Positions 33,793 through 40,063 of a stretch of 40,063 nt of DNA are shown piece after piece; the first letter of the stretch is position 1; every line of letters begins with the position of its first letter. The position numbers and the translations under genes are program-made. The DNA comes from Clostridiaceae bacterium (lineage in GTDB: Bacteria > Bacillota > Clostridia > Oscillospirales > Acutalibacteraceae): assembly GCA_016297555.1 (NCBI GenBank), contig JAEDGK010000002.1, positions 1 through 40,063 on the forward strand, written 5' to 3'. The notes under the pieces were generated by a model. That model made no database searches. It was not told where the DNA came from and saw only the letters and a list, made by a program, of their open reading frames with translations.

Positions 33793-34659
33793 ATGTTTGC
33801 AAAAATAATATCGCTGATTTTGTCTGCCGTTTTTTCGTTCCTCTGGCTTTTCGGAATTGTACCCGGAGTGACGGTTATGCGTGATGTCGCTTACGCTTCT
33901 CAGTCTCAGTCTCAAAAGGTTGATATATTTATTCCGAAGAATAAAGGCGGAGAGGTTGGCCTTATGCTGATGATTCACGGCGGAGCGTGGATTGGCGGAG
34001 ATAAATCCGATTATTCCGACGCTTGCAGGAGTATTTCATCAAATTACGGTTATATCACGGCAACCATGAATTACAGACTTATCGGAGAAAATGCAGACTG
34101 CGAGGATATGCTTGCCGACATAACGGCATGCCTTGAAGAAATAAAGGCATGTGCTTCGGACAAGGGAGTCAAAATCAAAAGTTGCGCCCTGCTCGGCGGT
34201 TCAGCCGGCGGACATCTTTCAATGCTGTATTCCTATAAAAATCAAGCCGTATCGCCTGTTGAAATATCTTTTTGTGTTTCATTGAGCGGCCCGACTGATT
34301 TAACCGACCCGAATTTCTATTCTCAGGAAAACGCCATTCTTTATACGGTTGCGGGCGGTCTTATCGGCGTGCCCGAAATGAATGAGACTAATATCGGGGA
34401 ATACACCGAAATGCTGAAGGAAGTATCGCCTCTCAGCTATGTTTGCTCCGATGTTCCCGCCACACTTTTTTGTCACGGAATGAAAGACAGCATCGTCCCG
34501 TATTCCAATGCCGTGTCCCTTGAAAAAGCGTTGGCAGACTGCGGAGCGGAATATACATTTATAACCTATCCGAATTCCGATCACGACCTGACGGCAGACC
34601 CCGATAAATCCGACGAATATTATCATACTCTCGCCGAATATGCAGAGAAGTATTTTTAA
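33793..34659 (+). CDS. Exported or membrane-tethered alpha/beta hydrolase (esterase/lipase type)
   Basis: The 288-residue protein has an N-terminal hydrophobic helix (about 3-26) that may be a signal or an anchor. An alpha/beta-hydrolase core of the carboxylesterase (Abhydrolase_3/BD-FAE-like) type follows: oxyanion-hole HGGAW (62-66), nucleophile S137 in GGSAGG, acid D232 in HGMKDSIVP, and H264 in NSDHDL. The full triad is present, so it is likely active on short acyl esters such as acetylated sugars; the substrate is inferred only from family. GGAGAGG precedes the ATG. Single gene with its own promoter and a terminator-like hairpin. Confidence 0.88.
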   Translation: MFAKIISLILSAVFSFLWLFGIVPGVTVMRDVAYASQSQSQKVDIFIPKNKGGEVGLMLMIHGGAWIGGDKSDYSDACRSISSNYGYITATMNYRLIGENADCEDMLADITACLEEIKACASDKGVKIKSCALLGGSAGGHLSMLYSYKNQAVSPVEISFCVSLSGPTDLTDPNFYSQENAILYTVAGGLIGVPEMNETNIGEYTEMLKEVSPLSYVCSDVPATLFCHGMKDSIVPYSNAVSLEKALADCGAEYTFITYPNSDHDLTADPDKSDEYYHTLAEYAEKYF

Positions 34660-34727
34660 CCGGATGAATTAATGTTGCAAAATGGGGCTTTTTGGGTCAA
34701 AAAGTTCCCTACAAAATATAATTTTAG

Positions 34728-34782
34728 GAGGCTGTCGCTCTTCGCTTTACCGATTTGCGACAGCCTCTTGCTTTTTCTTCTT
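34728..34782 (+). terminator. Hairpin terminator after the alpha/beta hydrolase
   Basis: GAGGCTGTCGC (34728-34738) pairs with GCGACAGCCTC (34757-34767), followed after a few bases by CTTTTTCTTCTT. A related GCGACAGC recurs at 34798-34805, so this segment may be a small repeat. It may also end the convergent znu transcript, although the minus-strand side has a poor T-tract. Confidence 0.75.
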
Positions 34783-34820
34783 AGGGGCTGCCTTAGTGCG
34801 ACAGCACCATTTTTTGATTT

Positions 34821-35663
34821 TTATGACCTTTTTGTGATTTTTCCTGCCGTAAAGCAGAGCAGAAATACCGCAATATCAGCCGCAACTATTGTTGAGCCGA
34901 CGGGTGTGCCGCAGAGAACGGCAATAAGAATTCCCAAAACCGCGCAGATAACCGAGATAACGGCGGAGCTGATTATTACCGAAAGGAAGCTTTTAAAAAG
35001 CCTCATTGCCGACAGGGCAGGGAAGATAATCAGTGCCGAAATCAGCAGTGCGCCGACAAGGTTCATAGCAAGGACAATAACAACTGCGGTTACAACCGCT
35101 ATCAAAATGTTGTAGAACTTTGCATTAACTCCCGTGGCGCAGGCGAATTCCTCATCAAAGGTAACTGCGAAAATTTTATGATAAAACACGCAGAAAACAA
35201 TAATAACCGCCGCCGCAAGAGCCGCGCAAAGAATAACATCTGTTTTTGAAAGCGTCAGTATAGAGGTTGAGCCGAAAAGCGTTGTACACACATCGCCGCT
35301 GACATTTGTTGATACCGAAAAAATATTCAGCAGCAGATATCCGAGCGCAAGCGCGCCGACGGATATCATCGCTATCGCCGCATCGCCTTTGATTTTGGAG
35401 CTTGAATTAACTCCGAGCAGGATAACTGCGGCGGCTATCGTTATCGGCAGAGCGGTTGTCATGGGAGCCATGCTGCAAACCGCCGCGATTGCCATTGCTC
35501 CGAATGCCACATGAGAAAGCCCGTCGCCTATCATCGAATATCTTTTTAAAACAAGGCTTACGCCAAGCAGAGCGGCGCACAGAGCTATCAGAACGCCTGC
35601 TATGATTGCGTTGCGTACAAACGGATAGCTTAAATAGTTTAACAGAGTTTGTAAGGCGTTCAT
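34821..35663 (-). CDS. znuB: Zinc ABC transporter permease
   Basis: The 280-residue membrane protein has about eight helices of the ABC-3 metal permease family: YSMIGDGLSHVAFGAMAI (the cytoplasmic coupling region), DEEFACATGVNAKFYN and LVGALLISALIIFPALSA. Together with ZnuA and ZnuC it imports zinc; manganese is an alternative, but the linked Zur-like regulator and His-rich binding protein favour zinc. It overlaps znuC by four bases (ATGA). Confidence 0.92.
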   Translation of the reverse strand: MNALQTLLNYLSYPFVRNAIIAGVLIALCAALLGVSLVLKRYSMIGDGLSHVAFGAMAIAAVCSMAPMTTALPITIAAAVILLGVNSSSKIKGDAAIAMISVGALALGYLLLNIFSVSTNVSGDVCTTLFGSTSILTLSKTDVILCAALAAAVIIVFCVFYHKIFAVTFDEEFACATGVNAKFYNILIAVVTAVVIVLAMNLVGALLISALIIFPALSAMRLFKSFLSVIISSAVISVICAVLGILIAVLCGTPVGSTIVAADIAVFLLCFTAGKITKRS

Positions 35664-36370
35664 TCTGCGTCACCTCCGCGTGAAATAAATCGGCGATAGA
35701 TGTCGCTTGCCGTGTATTCGTCCTTTGTGCCGAAAAACAGCGGCTTGTGGCTGATATGGAGAATATGAGTTGCGTATTGAGCGGCGGCGGCAATGTCGTG
35801 AGAAACCATAATCACGGTTATGCCCTCTTTGTTGATATCGGAAATGAGCCTGTAAAGCTCCTGAGTAACAACGGGGTCAAGCCCTGCAACGGGTTCGTCA
35901 AGCACAAGCAGGCTTTTGGTAGCGCAAAGCGCGCGGGCGAGCAAAACCCGCTGCTGCTGACCGCCCGAAAGCTCTCGGTAGCATCTGCCCGCAAGGTCGG
36001 ATATGCCGAGCTTTTCCATGTTTGCGGCGGCGGCTTCTTTTTGAGCTTTTGAATAGAAAGGTCTCATTCCGCAGCCGTTTATACAGCCCGACAGCACAAT
36101 TTCGCGCACCGATGCGGGAAAATCCCTCTGAACCTCGGTTTGCTGGGGAAGATAGCCGATTTCGTTTTGCTTCAAGCCGTCGGAAAATTCAATTTTGCCC
36201 GCAATAACGCTTTTTCTGCCGAGCAGAGTTTTCATAAGCGTGCTTTTGCCCGAGCCGTTTTCTCCGACAATGCAGAGATAATCGCCTCTGTTTACGCTGA
36301 AATTCAGGTCGCTGACGATTGCCTTGCCTTCATAGCCGAGGGAAACGCCGCTGACATTTATCATCGCCAT
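35660..36370 (-). CDS. znuC: Zinc ABC transporter ATPase
   Basis: The 236-residue nucleotide-binding subunit has Walker A GENGSGKST, Q-loop YLPQQTEV, ABC signature LSGGQQQR, Walker B LLVLDEPVAGLD, and H-loop VSHD. It energises zinc import with ZnuB. The ATG at 36370 overlaps the znuA stop (TGATG), with GGGAGG about ten bases upstream. A TTG one codon earlier and an ATG two codons later are less well placed. It is translationally coupled on both sides. Confidence 0.93.
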   Translation of the reverse strand: MAMINVSGVSLGYEGKAIVSDLNFSVNRGDYLCIVGENGSGKSTLMKTLLGRKSVIAGKIEFSDGLKQNEIGYLPQQTEVQRDFPASVREIVLSGCINGCGMRPFYSKAQKEAAAANMEKLGISDLAGRCYRELSGGQQQRVLLARALCATKSLLVLDEPVAGLDPVVTQELYRLISDINKEGITVIMVSHDIAAAAQYATHILHISHKPLFFGTKDEYTASDIYRRFISRGGDAE

Positions 36371-37323
36371 CAATTAAGAGCCTCCCTCAGAATTTCAAGA
36401 TTGCTTTCCATTATGCCGAGATAGGTTTTGCCGCTTTTGATTTCCTCGGCGGTTACGGATTGGCAGGAATCGAGCGCGGCAGTCTTTGCTCCCGTTGCTT
36501 CACACACGGTTTTAGCCAAAGAGCCGTCGGAGCCTTCCGTTGTTAAAACAACGGGTAGAGCCAGCTCCTTTGTTTTGTCGATAAGAAATGCCATTGTTTC
36601 AAAGCTTGCCTCGCTTTCTGAGGAGCAGCCCGCAAAGGCGGCATAATAAGTCAGCGAATAGTCCTCCGTCAGATAGCGGAACGGGAAACGGTCTGCAAAA
36701 AGGACTGTTTTTCTTTTTGCGGATGCGGCAAGCGCGGAATATTCCGAATCAAGCTCGTTGAGCTTTGAAATATAATTTTCTGCGTTTGATTTGTAGTGAG
36801 AGGCGTTTTCGGGGTCAATGCCGCTGATTTCTTCACAGATTTTTTGCGTCATTATTTCAGCGTTTTTGAGCGAAAGCCAGATATGCTCGTCCTCGCCGAT
36901 ATGGCTGCCCGAGTGCGCTTCTTCGTGCTCCTCGTGCTCGTGCTCCATGCCCGCCACATATTCTTCTTTATAAGTGTTTACAACATCCATAAGCGCGAGT
37001 GTTTTAAGCTTTGGATTTGCGGCGGATTTGAGCGCGCCCTCAACCCAAGCGTCGGAAGCGCCGCCGATATAGATGAAAAGGTCGGCAGAGCCGATTTTGA
37101 TTATGTCCTGTGCCGTCGGCTCATAGCTGTGAAGGTCTGCGCCGTCATCAAGCAGGAGAGTCAGCCCGTCGCTGCTGCCGAGAATGTTTCTTGCAAAGTC
37201 ATATTGCGGAAAGGTTGTGCATACAATGCTTATTCTGCCCGCTTCGTCCCGTGTGCCGCCGCATGAGCAAAACAAAATCACGGGCATAAGGAGGGCTATA
37301 ATAATTGAAACAGCTTTTTTCAT
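36370..37323 (-). CDS. znuA: Zinc ABC transporter substrate-binding lipoprotein
   Basis: The 317-residue cluster A-I metal-binding protein has a signal peptide with Cys residues at LFCSC; the likely lipidated Cys is C21, though the lipobox is not perfect. Metal ligands are expected in DLHSYEP, DEHIWLS and the C-terminal lobe. The His/Glu-rich loop HEHEEHEEAHSGSHIGED, typical of zinc-specific members, is present. It captures Zn2+ outside the membrane for ZnuBC. The start at 37323 has GGAGG six bases upstream. It lies 20 bases after the Fur-family gene. Confidence 0.93.
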   Translation of the reverse strand: MKKAVSIIIALLMPVILFCSCGGTRDEAGRISIVCTTFPQYDFARNILGSSDGLTLLLDDGADLHSYEPTAQDIIKIGSADLFIYIGGASDAWVEGALKSAANPKLKTLALMDVVNTYKEEYVAGMEHEHEEHEEAHSGSHIGEDEHIWLSLKNAEIMTQKICEEISGIDPENASHYKSNAENYISKLNELDSEYSALAASAKRKTVLFADRFPFRYLTEDYSLTYYAAFAGCSSESEASFETMAFLIDKTKELALPVVLTTEGSDGSLAKTVCEATGAKTAALDSCQSVTAEEIKSGKTYLGIMESNLEILREALN

Positions 37324-37343
37324 TTTTTTCCTCCGAAAACGGT

Positions 37344-37733
37344 TTATTTGAGGCATTTGGCGCATTTGCCGAGCAGCACGGTGTGGCTGTCGATTTCAAA
37401 GCTGGTGGTGCTTTTGATGTCATTCTGAATTATAGATGTGGTGCCCGTGTCAAGGTGATACACCTTGCCGCAATCGGTGCATTTCATATGCAGATGCCCC
37501 TCGCATTTTTCATTGCTTATATATTGGTAAACAAAAGAGCGGCTGTTGCCCTTAACGGAGCGGTGAACAAGCCCGTCCGCAACAAGCTTTGTCATCAGCC
37601 TGTAAGCCGTGCTTCGGCTTAGCCCTTCATCGCCGATTTTCTCGGCAATTTCTTCAATCGTAAAGGCTCTTTCGGAGTTCATAGCCAAGAAATCAATAAG
37701 AGTTTTCCGTTGGCGGGTGTTGTATTCTTTCAT
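37344..37733 (-). CDS. zur: Fur-family metal regulator, probably Zur
   Basis: The 129-residue protein has an N-terminal winged helix (TRQRKTLIDFL, then SRSTAYRLMTKLVADGLVHR) and a C-terminal dimerisation domain with HLHMKCTDCGKVYHL. Two CxxC pairs (85-88 and 124-127) would hold the structural zinc. Assignment as Zur rather than Fur or PerR rests on leading the zinc transporter operon. The ATG at 37733 has GGAGG ten bases upstream; a TTG at 37739 is the alternative. Zur represses zinc uptake when zinc is plentiful and here would also control itself. A perfect palindrome lies upstream of its promoter. Confidence 0.88.
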   Translation of the reverse strand: MKEYNTRQRKTLIDFLAMNSERAFTIEEIAEKIGDEGLSRSTAYRLMTKLVADGLVHRSVKGNSRSFVYQYISNEKCEGHLHMKCTDCGKVYHLDTGTTSIIQNDIKSTTSFEIDSHTVLLGKCAKCLK

Positions 37734-37772
37734 TTTCAAATTACCTCCGAATTTGAGAATAACTCCTAAATT

Positions 37773-37800
37773 ATTATACACTTATATTGCCGAAAGTCAA
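37773..37800 (-). promoter_or_regulatory. Sigma-A promoter of zur-znuACB
   Basis: Minus strand TTGACT (37800-37795), 16-base spacer, TATAAT (37778-37773), about 40 bases before the zur ATG. Confidence 0.82.
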
Positions 37801-37809
37801 TAAAAATTT

Positions 37810-37823
37810 ACGCAAATTTGCGT
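37810..37823. promoter_or_regulatory. Perfect 14-bp palindrome between divergent promoters
   Basis: ACGCAAATTTGCGT sits nine bases upstream of the zur -35 and six bases upstream of the phosphoesterase -35. Position and symmetry suggest an operator shared by both promoters, possibly for Zur, although it differs from the B. subtilis Zur box as I know it. Confidence 0.5.
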
Positions 37824-37829
37824 TTTCGA

Positions 37830-37858
37830 TTGACTTTTTTGGGCAAATGTTATAAAAT
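37830..37858 (+). promoter_or_regulatory. Sigma-A promoter of the secreted metallophosphoesterase
   Basis: TTGACT (37830-37835), 17-base spacer, TAAAAT (37853-37858), 36 bases before the ATG. Confidence 0.8.
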
Positions 37859-37894
37859 GCTACCATAAAATATTTCTTTTCGGAGGTAACAGCA

Positions 37895-39079
37895 ATGAAA
37901 AAACGCGTTCTTTCAATTCTTCTTGCGCTTGCAGTGGTTTTCTGCTCGGGTCTTGCTTTTTCAGCTTCGGCAGAGGATGCGCCCAAGCTCAAGTTTAATG
38001 ACGGCAAATTCAAGATTATGCATCTGACCGACACTCAGGATGTATATCCCGCAAGCAAAACGATGCTTTCGTTTATTGACGCTTCTATAAAGCAGTATCA
38101 GCCCGATATTGTTATTCTCGGCGGCGATAATACAGTCGGACCCGCAGAAACAAAGGACGAAGCAATCAAAGAGCTCACTTCCGTCTTTGTTGAGAATGAG
38201 GTTTATTTTTCTCTCGTTTTCGGCAATCATGACCGTGAGCAGGGTGTTTCTAACGATGAGCTGCTTGCTCTTTATCAGAAGCACGGCGGCGAATACTGCC
38301 TTGCCTATGACGCCGTTCCCGAGCTTCACGGAGCAGGCACACACAATCTGCCCGTTTATTCTTCTGACGGCTCAAAGATAATTTTTAACCTTTGGATGTT
38401 TGACTCGGGCTCGGGTGTCTATAACGAAGCGGGCGAGAGGCTCGGCTATGACTGCGTTACCGAGGATCAGATAAAATGGTATGAGAGCGTCAGCTCAGAG
38501 CTTGAAAAAGAGTCGAAAGTTAAAATTCCTTCTCTTGCTTTCCAGCACATTATCGTCGGCGATGTTTATGATGTCCTTTTCCATGAAACTGCGGTTGAAG
38601 CGGGCGAGCTTACAAGAAGCTTTAACGGCAAAATCTATTCGTGCCTGCCCAAGACGGAGAATTTTGACGGTTTCCTCTTTGAATATCCCTGCCCGGGCTA
38701 TTATAACTTCGGTCAGTTTGATTCAATGGTTGCACGCGGCGATGTTATCGGAATTTTCTCGGGTCATGACCATGTTAATACCTTTGTAACCGAGCTTAAA
38801 GGCATAAAGATTGTCAATACTCCCGGCGCAACCTATCATTCATACGGCAATGACCTTGTAAGAGGTATGCGTATGATAACCGTTTGCGAAAATGACACAT
38901 GGAATTTTGATACCGAGGTTGTTACGGTTAATGACCTTGCGGCGCAAAACGCTGATTTTGCAAAGGAAGCGGGCATCAGCAGCTTTAAAATTTGGCTTTG
39001 CGATATAGCCGGCAATATCCTTCTCGGCTTAGGAAAGCTTTCCTCTGTCTTTTCAAAGGTTATTTCAATAGTCGGATAA
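37895..39079 (+). CDS. Secreted calcineurin-like metallophosphoesterase
   Basis: The 394-residue protein has a signal peptide (1-26, cut near ASAED). Metallophosphoesterase motifs appear in order: HLTDTQD (D46, with Gln at the position usually His), GGDN (D78), FGNHD (N111, H112), AFQHI and SGHDHVN. Family members hydrolyse phosphomono- or diesters with two metals, often Fe/Zn or Mn. It ends in a hydrophobic tail (IAGNILLGLGKLSSVFSKVISIVG). GGAGG precedes the ATG by eight bases. It faces the zur-znu operon and shares a palindrome with it, so metal-dependent control is possible. A strong bidirectional terminator follows. Confidence 0.9.
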   Translation: MKKRVLSILLALAVVFCSGLAFSASAEDAPKLKFNDGKFKIMHLTDTQDVYPASKTMLSFIDASIKQYQPDIVILGGDNTVGPAETKDEAIKELTSVFVENEVYFSLVFGNHDREQGVSNDELLALYQKHGGEYCLAYDAVPELHGAGTHNLPVYSSDGSKIIFNLWMFDSGSGVYNEAGERLGYDCVTEDQIKWYESVSSELEKESKVKIPSLAFQHIIVGDVYDVLFHETAVEAGELTRSFNGKIYSCLPKTENFDGFLFEYPCPGYYNFGQFDSMVARGDVIGIFSGHDHVNTFVTELKGIKIVNTPGATYHSYGNDLVRGMRMITVCENDTWNFDTEVVTVNDLAAQNADFAKEAGISSFKIWLCDIAGNILLGLGKLSSVFSKVISIVG

Positions 39080-39093
39080 TTGCATAAAAACTT

Positions 39094-39136
39094 CGGCGCG
39101 TATCTGAGAGATTTTCTCGGATACGCGCCGTTTTTT
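39094..39136. terminator. Bidirectional terminator between phosphoesterase and AraC genes
   Basis: An 11-bp stem, CGGCGCGTATC (39094-39104) and GATACGCGCCG (39120-39130), has further GAGA/TCTC pairing inside. TTTTTT follows on the plus strand and AAGTTTTTATG on the minus strand. Confidence 0.9.
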
Positions 39137-39145
39137 GCTCAGTTT

Positions 39146-40024
39146 TTACAGCGGACGGACGGGATAAAGCTCAATATATCCGCGTTCTCCGCGCGGCTCA
39201 AGCTGGATTTTTGGGTTTGTTTCGTCCCATTTATAACCGATAACAGCGGGGTTATATTTATCCGCGCTGTGCTGAACCGCCGAAATAGCGGTGCAGTAAT
39301 CCTCCTCGCGGAACGGCTCGCCCTGAAACATCAGGTATTCTGCGGCGGGCAGAGTGATAACATCAAAGCCATCGGGGACTGCTCCGCTGTAATCTGCCTC
39401 AACCTCAACGCCCTGAACATAGACGGAGGTGTTCTTTTTTCTGAAACGCTCGGGCAGCCAAAGGCAGACGGGCTCTCCGCAAAGTGAATCCATGCTCGTA
39501 AGAATACCCCATACATCGCAGCCGACCTCTTCGCAGTAGGCGAAATAGTCATCCGCTTTTTCTCCGCGCTTGATGATAACCCTTCTTTCGGGCTTTTTCA
39601 TAAGCTGAACAAAAACACTCTGTACATTTTCCATGTCGATTTTCTCCTTTCTTAATTCACGAAACTTTACTCCGTAGGTGACGAAAAGAGGAATTGGAAC
39701 CTTTGTTTTGGCATATTCGCCGGGATTACAGCCGAATTCTTTAAGAAATGCTCTCTGGTAGCCGTCAACGCTCTCAAAGCCCGCTTCAAAAGCGGCGTCG
39801 ATTACGCGGCAGTTATCCGATTTCAGCCTTATTGCCGAGCGGGAAAGCCTGTAACGGCGGATATATTCCGCAGGCGACAGACCCGTGTAGCTGCGAAACA
39901 GACGGTATGAATACCACGGTGAAAACATCGACTCGCGCGAAAGGTCGGCAAGCGTGATTTCATTATCCGCGTTTGCTTCGATATATTCCTGCATTCGCTG
40001 AACCGCCAAAATCTGTTCTTTCAT
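39146..40024 (-). CDS. AraC-family regulator with a GyrI-like ligand domain
   Basis: The 292-residue protein has the AraC/XylS double helix-turn-helix at the N-terminus (ITLADLSRESMFSPWYSYRLFRSYTGLSPAEYIRRYRL, then VIDAAFEAGFESVDGYQRAFLKEFGCNP). A C-terminal effector-binding domain of the GyrI/Rob type covers roughly 120-292 (RVIIKRGEKADDYFAYCEEVG, ending YIELYPVRPL). Such proteins bind hydrophobic or cationic compounds and often activate efflux genes. Any target in this window is unknown. The ATG at 40024 has GGAGGTG eight bases upstream. The promoter is beyond or at the window edge. Confidence 0.92.
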   Translation of the reverse strand: MKEQILAVQRMQEYIEANADNEITLADLSRESMFSPWYSYRLFRSYTGLSPAEYIRRYRLSRSAIRLKSDNCRVIDAAFEAGFESVDGYQRAFLKEFGCNPGEYAKTKVPIPLFVTYGVKFRELRKEKIDMENVQSVFVQLMKKPERRVIIKRGEKADDYFAYCEEVGCDVWGILTSMDSLCGEPVCLWLPERFRKKNTSVYVQGVEVEADYSGAVPDGFDVITLPAAEYLMFQGEPFREEDYCTAISAVQHSADKYNPAVIGYKWDETNPKIQLEPRGERGYIELYPVRPL

Positions 40025-40063
40025 CTTTTCACCTCCGAACATCTGTCAGTTTACAGGAATTTG

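Noticed and set aside
3816..34693. 15-base match AAAATGGGGCTTTTT on opposite strands at 3816-3830 and 34679-34693
   Set aside because: About one such match is expected by chance in 40 kb when both strands are counted, and the flanks differ.
1..40063. CRISPR array, tRNA or rRNA genes, transposases, phage genes
   Set aside because: No regular spaced repeats, clover-leaf sequences, ribosomal RNA motifs or recombinase motifs were seen in the gaps or coding regions.

Overview
The window looks like chromosomal DNA of an anaerobic Gram-positive bacterium of the class Clostridia, probably an uncultured gut Oscillospirales/Ruminococcaceae-type organism. This is inferred from family content and gene order, not from a search. 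The evidence is the Firmicutes core cluster (RNase J, gdpP, rplI, dnaB, tilS, hpt, ftsH), a perfect HrcA/CIRCE box, an IPDTG sorting signal with a KKKK tail, PlsY-type lipid synthesis, strong GGAGG ribosome binding sites, UUG starts, and promoters close to TTGACA-N17-TATAAT. No phage, insertion sequence, CRISPR array, tRNA or rRNA was seen.

Layout. 0.1-6.2 kb: guaA (-), a sortase-type wall protein with InlB-like repeats behind a possibly structured leader RNA (-), plsY (-), then a divergent secreted protein of unknown function (+). 5.6-8.5 kb: a GH95 alpha-L-fucosidase-type gene followed by an overlapping HAD phosphatase (-). 8.5-10.4 kb: a 351-base regulatory region with a CIRCE element and a possible 14-codon leader peptide, then hsp20 (+) and a WYL regulator (-). 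10.6-13.5 kb: two tandem secreted PHP-type phosphoesterases (+). 13.5-17.4 kb: an operon of a Gfo/Idh/MocA oxidoreductase, a MATE exporter and a DUF4434-type secreted protein (+). 17.4-21.5 kb on the minus strand: rnhA with a secreted LCAT-like lipase/acyltransferase, and azlC-azlD with an acyltransferase-domain gene. 21.6-24.0 kb: a three-part nucleotidyltransferase / hexapeptide / degenerate phosphomutase protein (+).

24.0-33.7 kb: rnj-gdpP-rplI-dnaB-tilS-hpt-ftsH (+), tightly packed and probably largely one transcription unit from a consensus promoter to a clear terminator. It links RNA decay, c-di-AMP turnover, replication, tRNA-Ile modification, purine salvage and membrane proteolysis. 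33.7-40.0 kb: a membrane-tethered or secreted alpha/beta hydrolase (+), a zinc uptake operon zur-znuA-znuC-znuB (-), a divergent secreted metallophosphoesterase (+) that shares a perfect palindrome with the zur promoter, and an AraC-GyrI regulator (-).

The most interesting signals are: (1) several exported proteins that lack an LPxTG signal but end in short hydrophobic or amphipathic tails (4698, 10635, 12113, 37895 and the 19488-21032 gene), possibly an uncharacterised surface-retention signal; (2) a branched leader RNA ahead of the wall-protein gene; (3) a hairpin at the predicted extreme 5' end of the RNase J mRNA; (4) the CIRCE/leader-ORF region of hsp20; (5) the shared palindrome between zur and the phosphoesterase; and (6) a glycine-zipper-like membrane insert inside the wall protein.

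After start correction the only gene-free stretch above 300 bases is 8516-8866, described below. All functional statements rest on reading motifs in translated sequence; no search or folding program was run.
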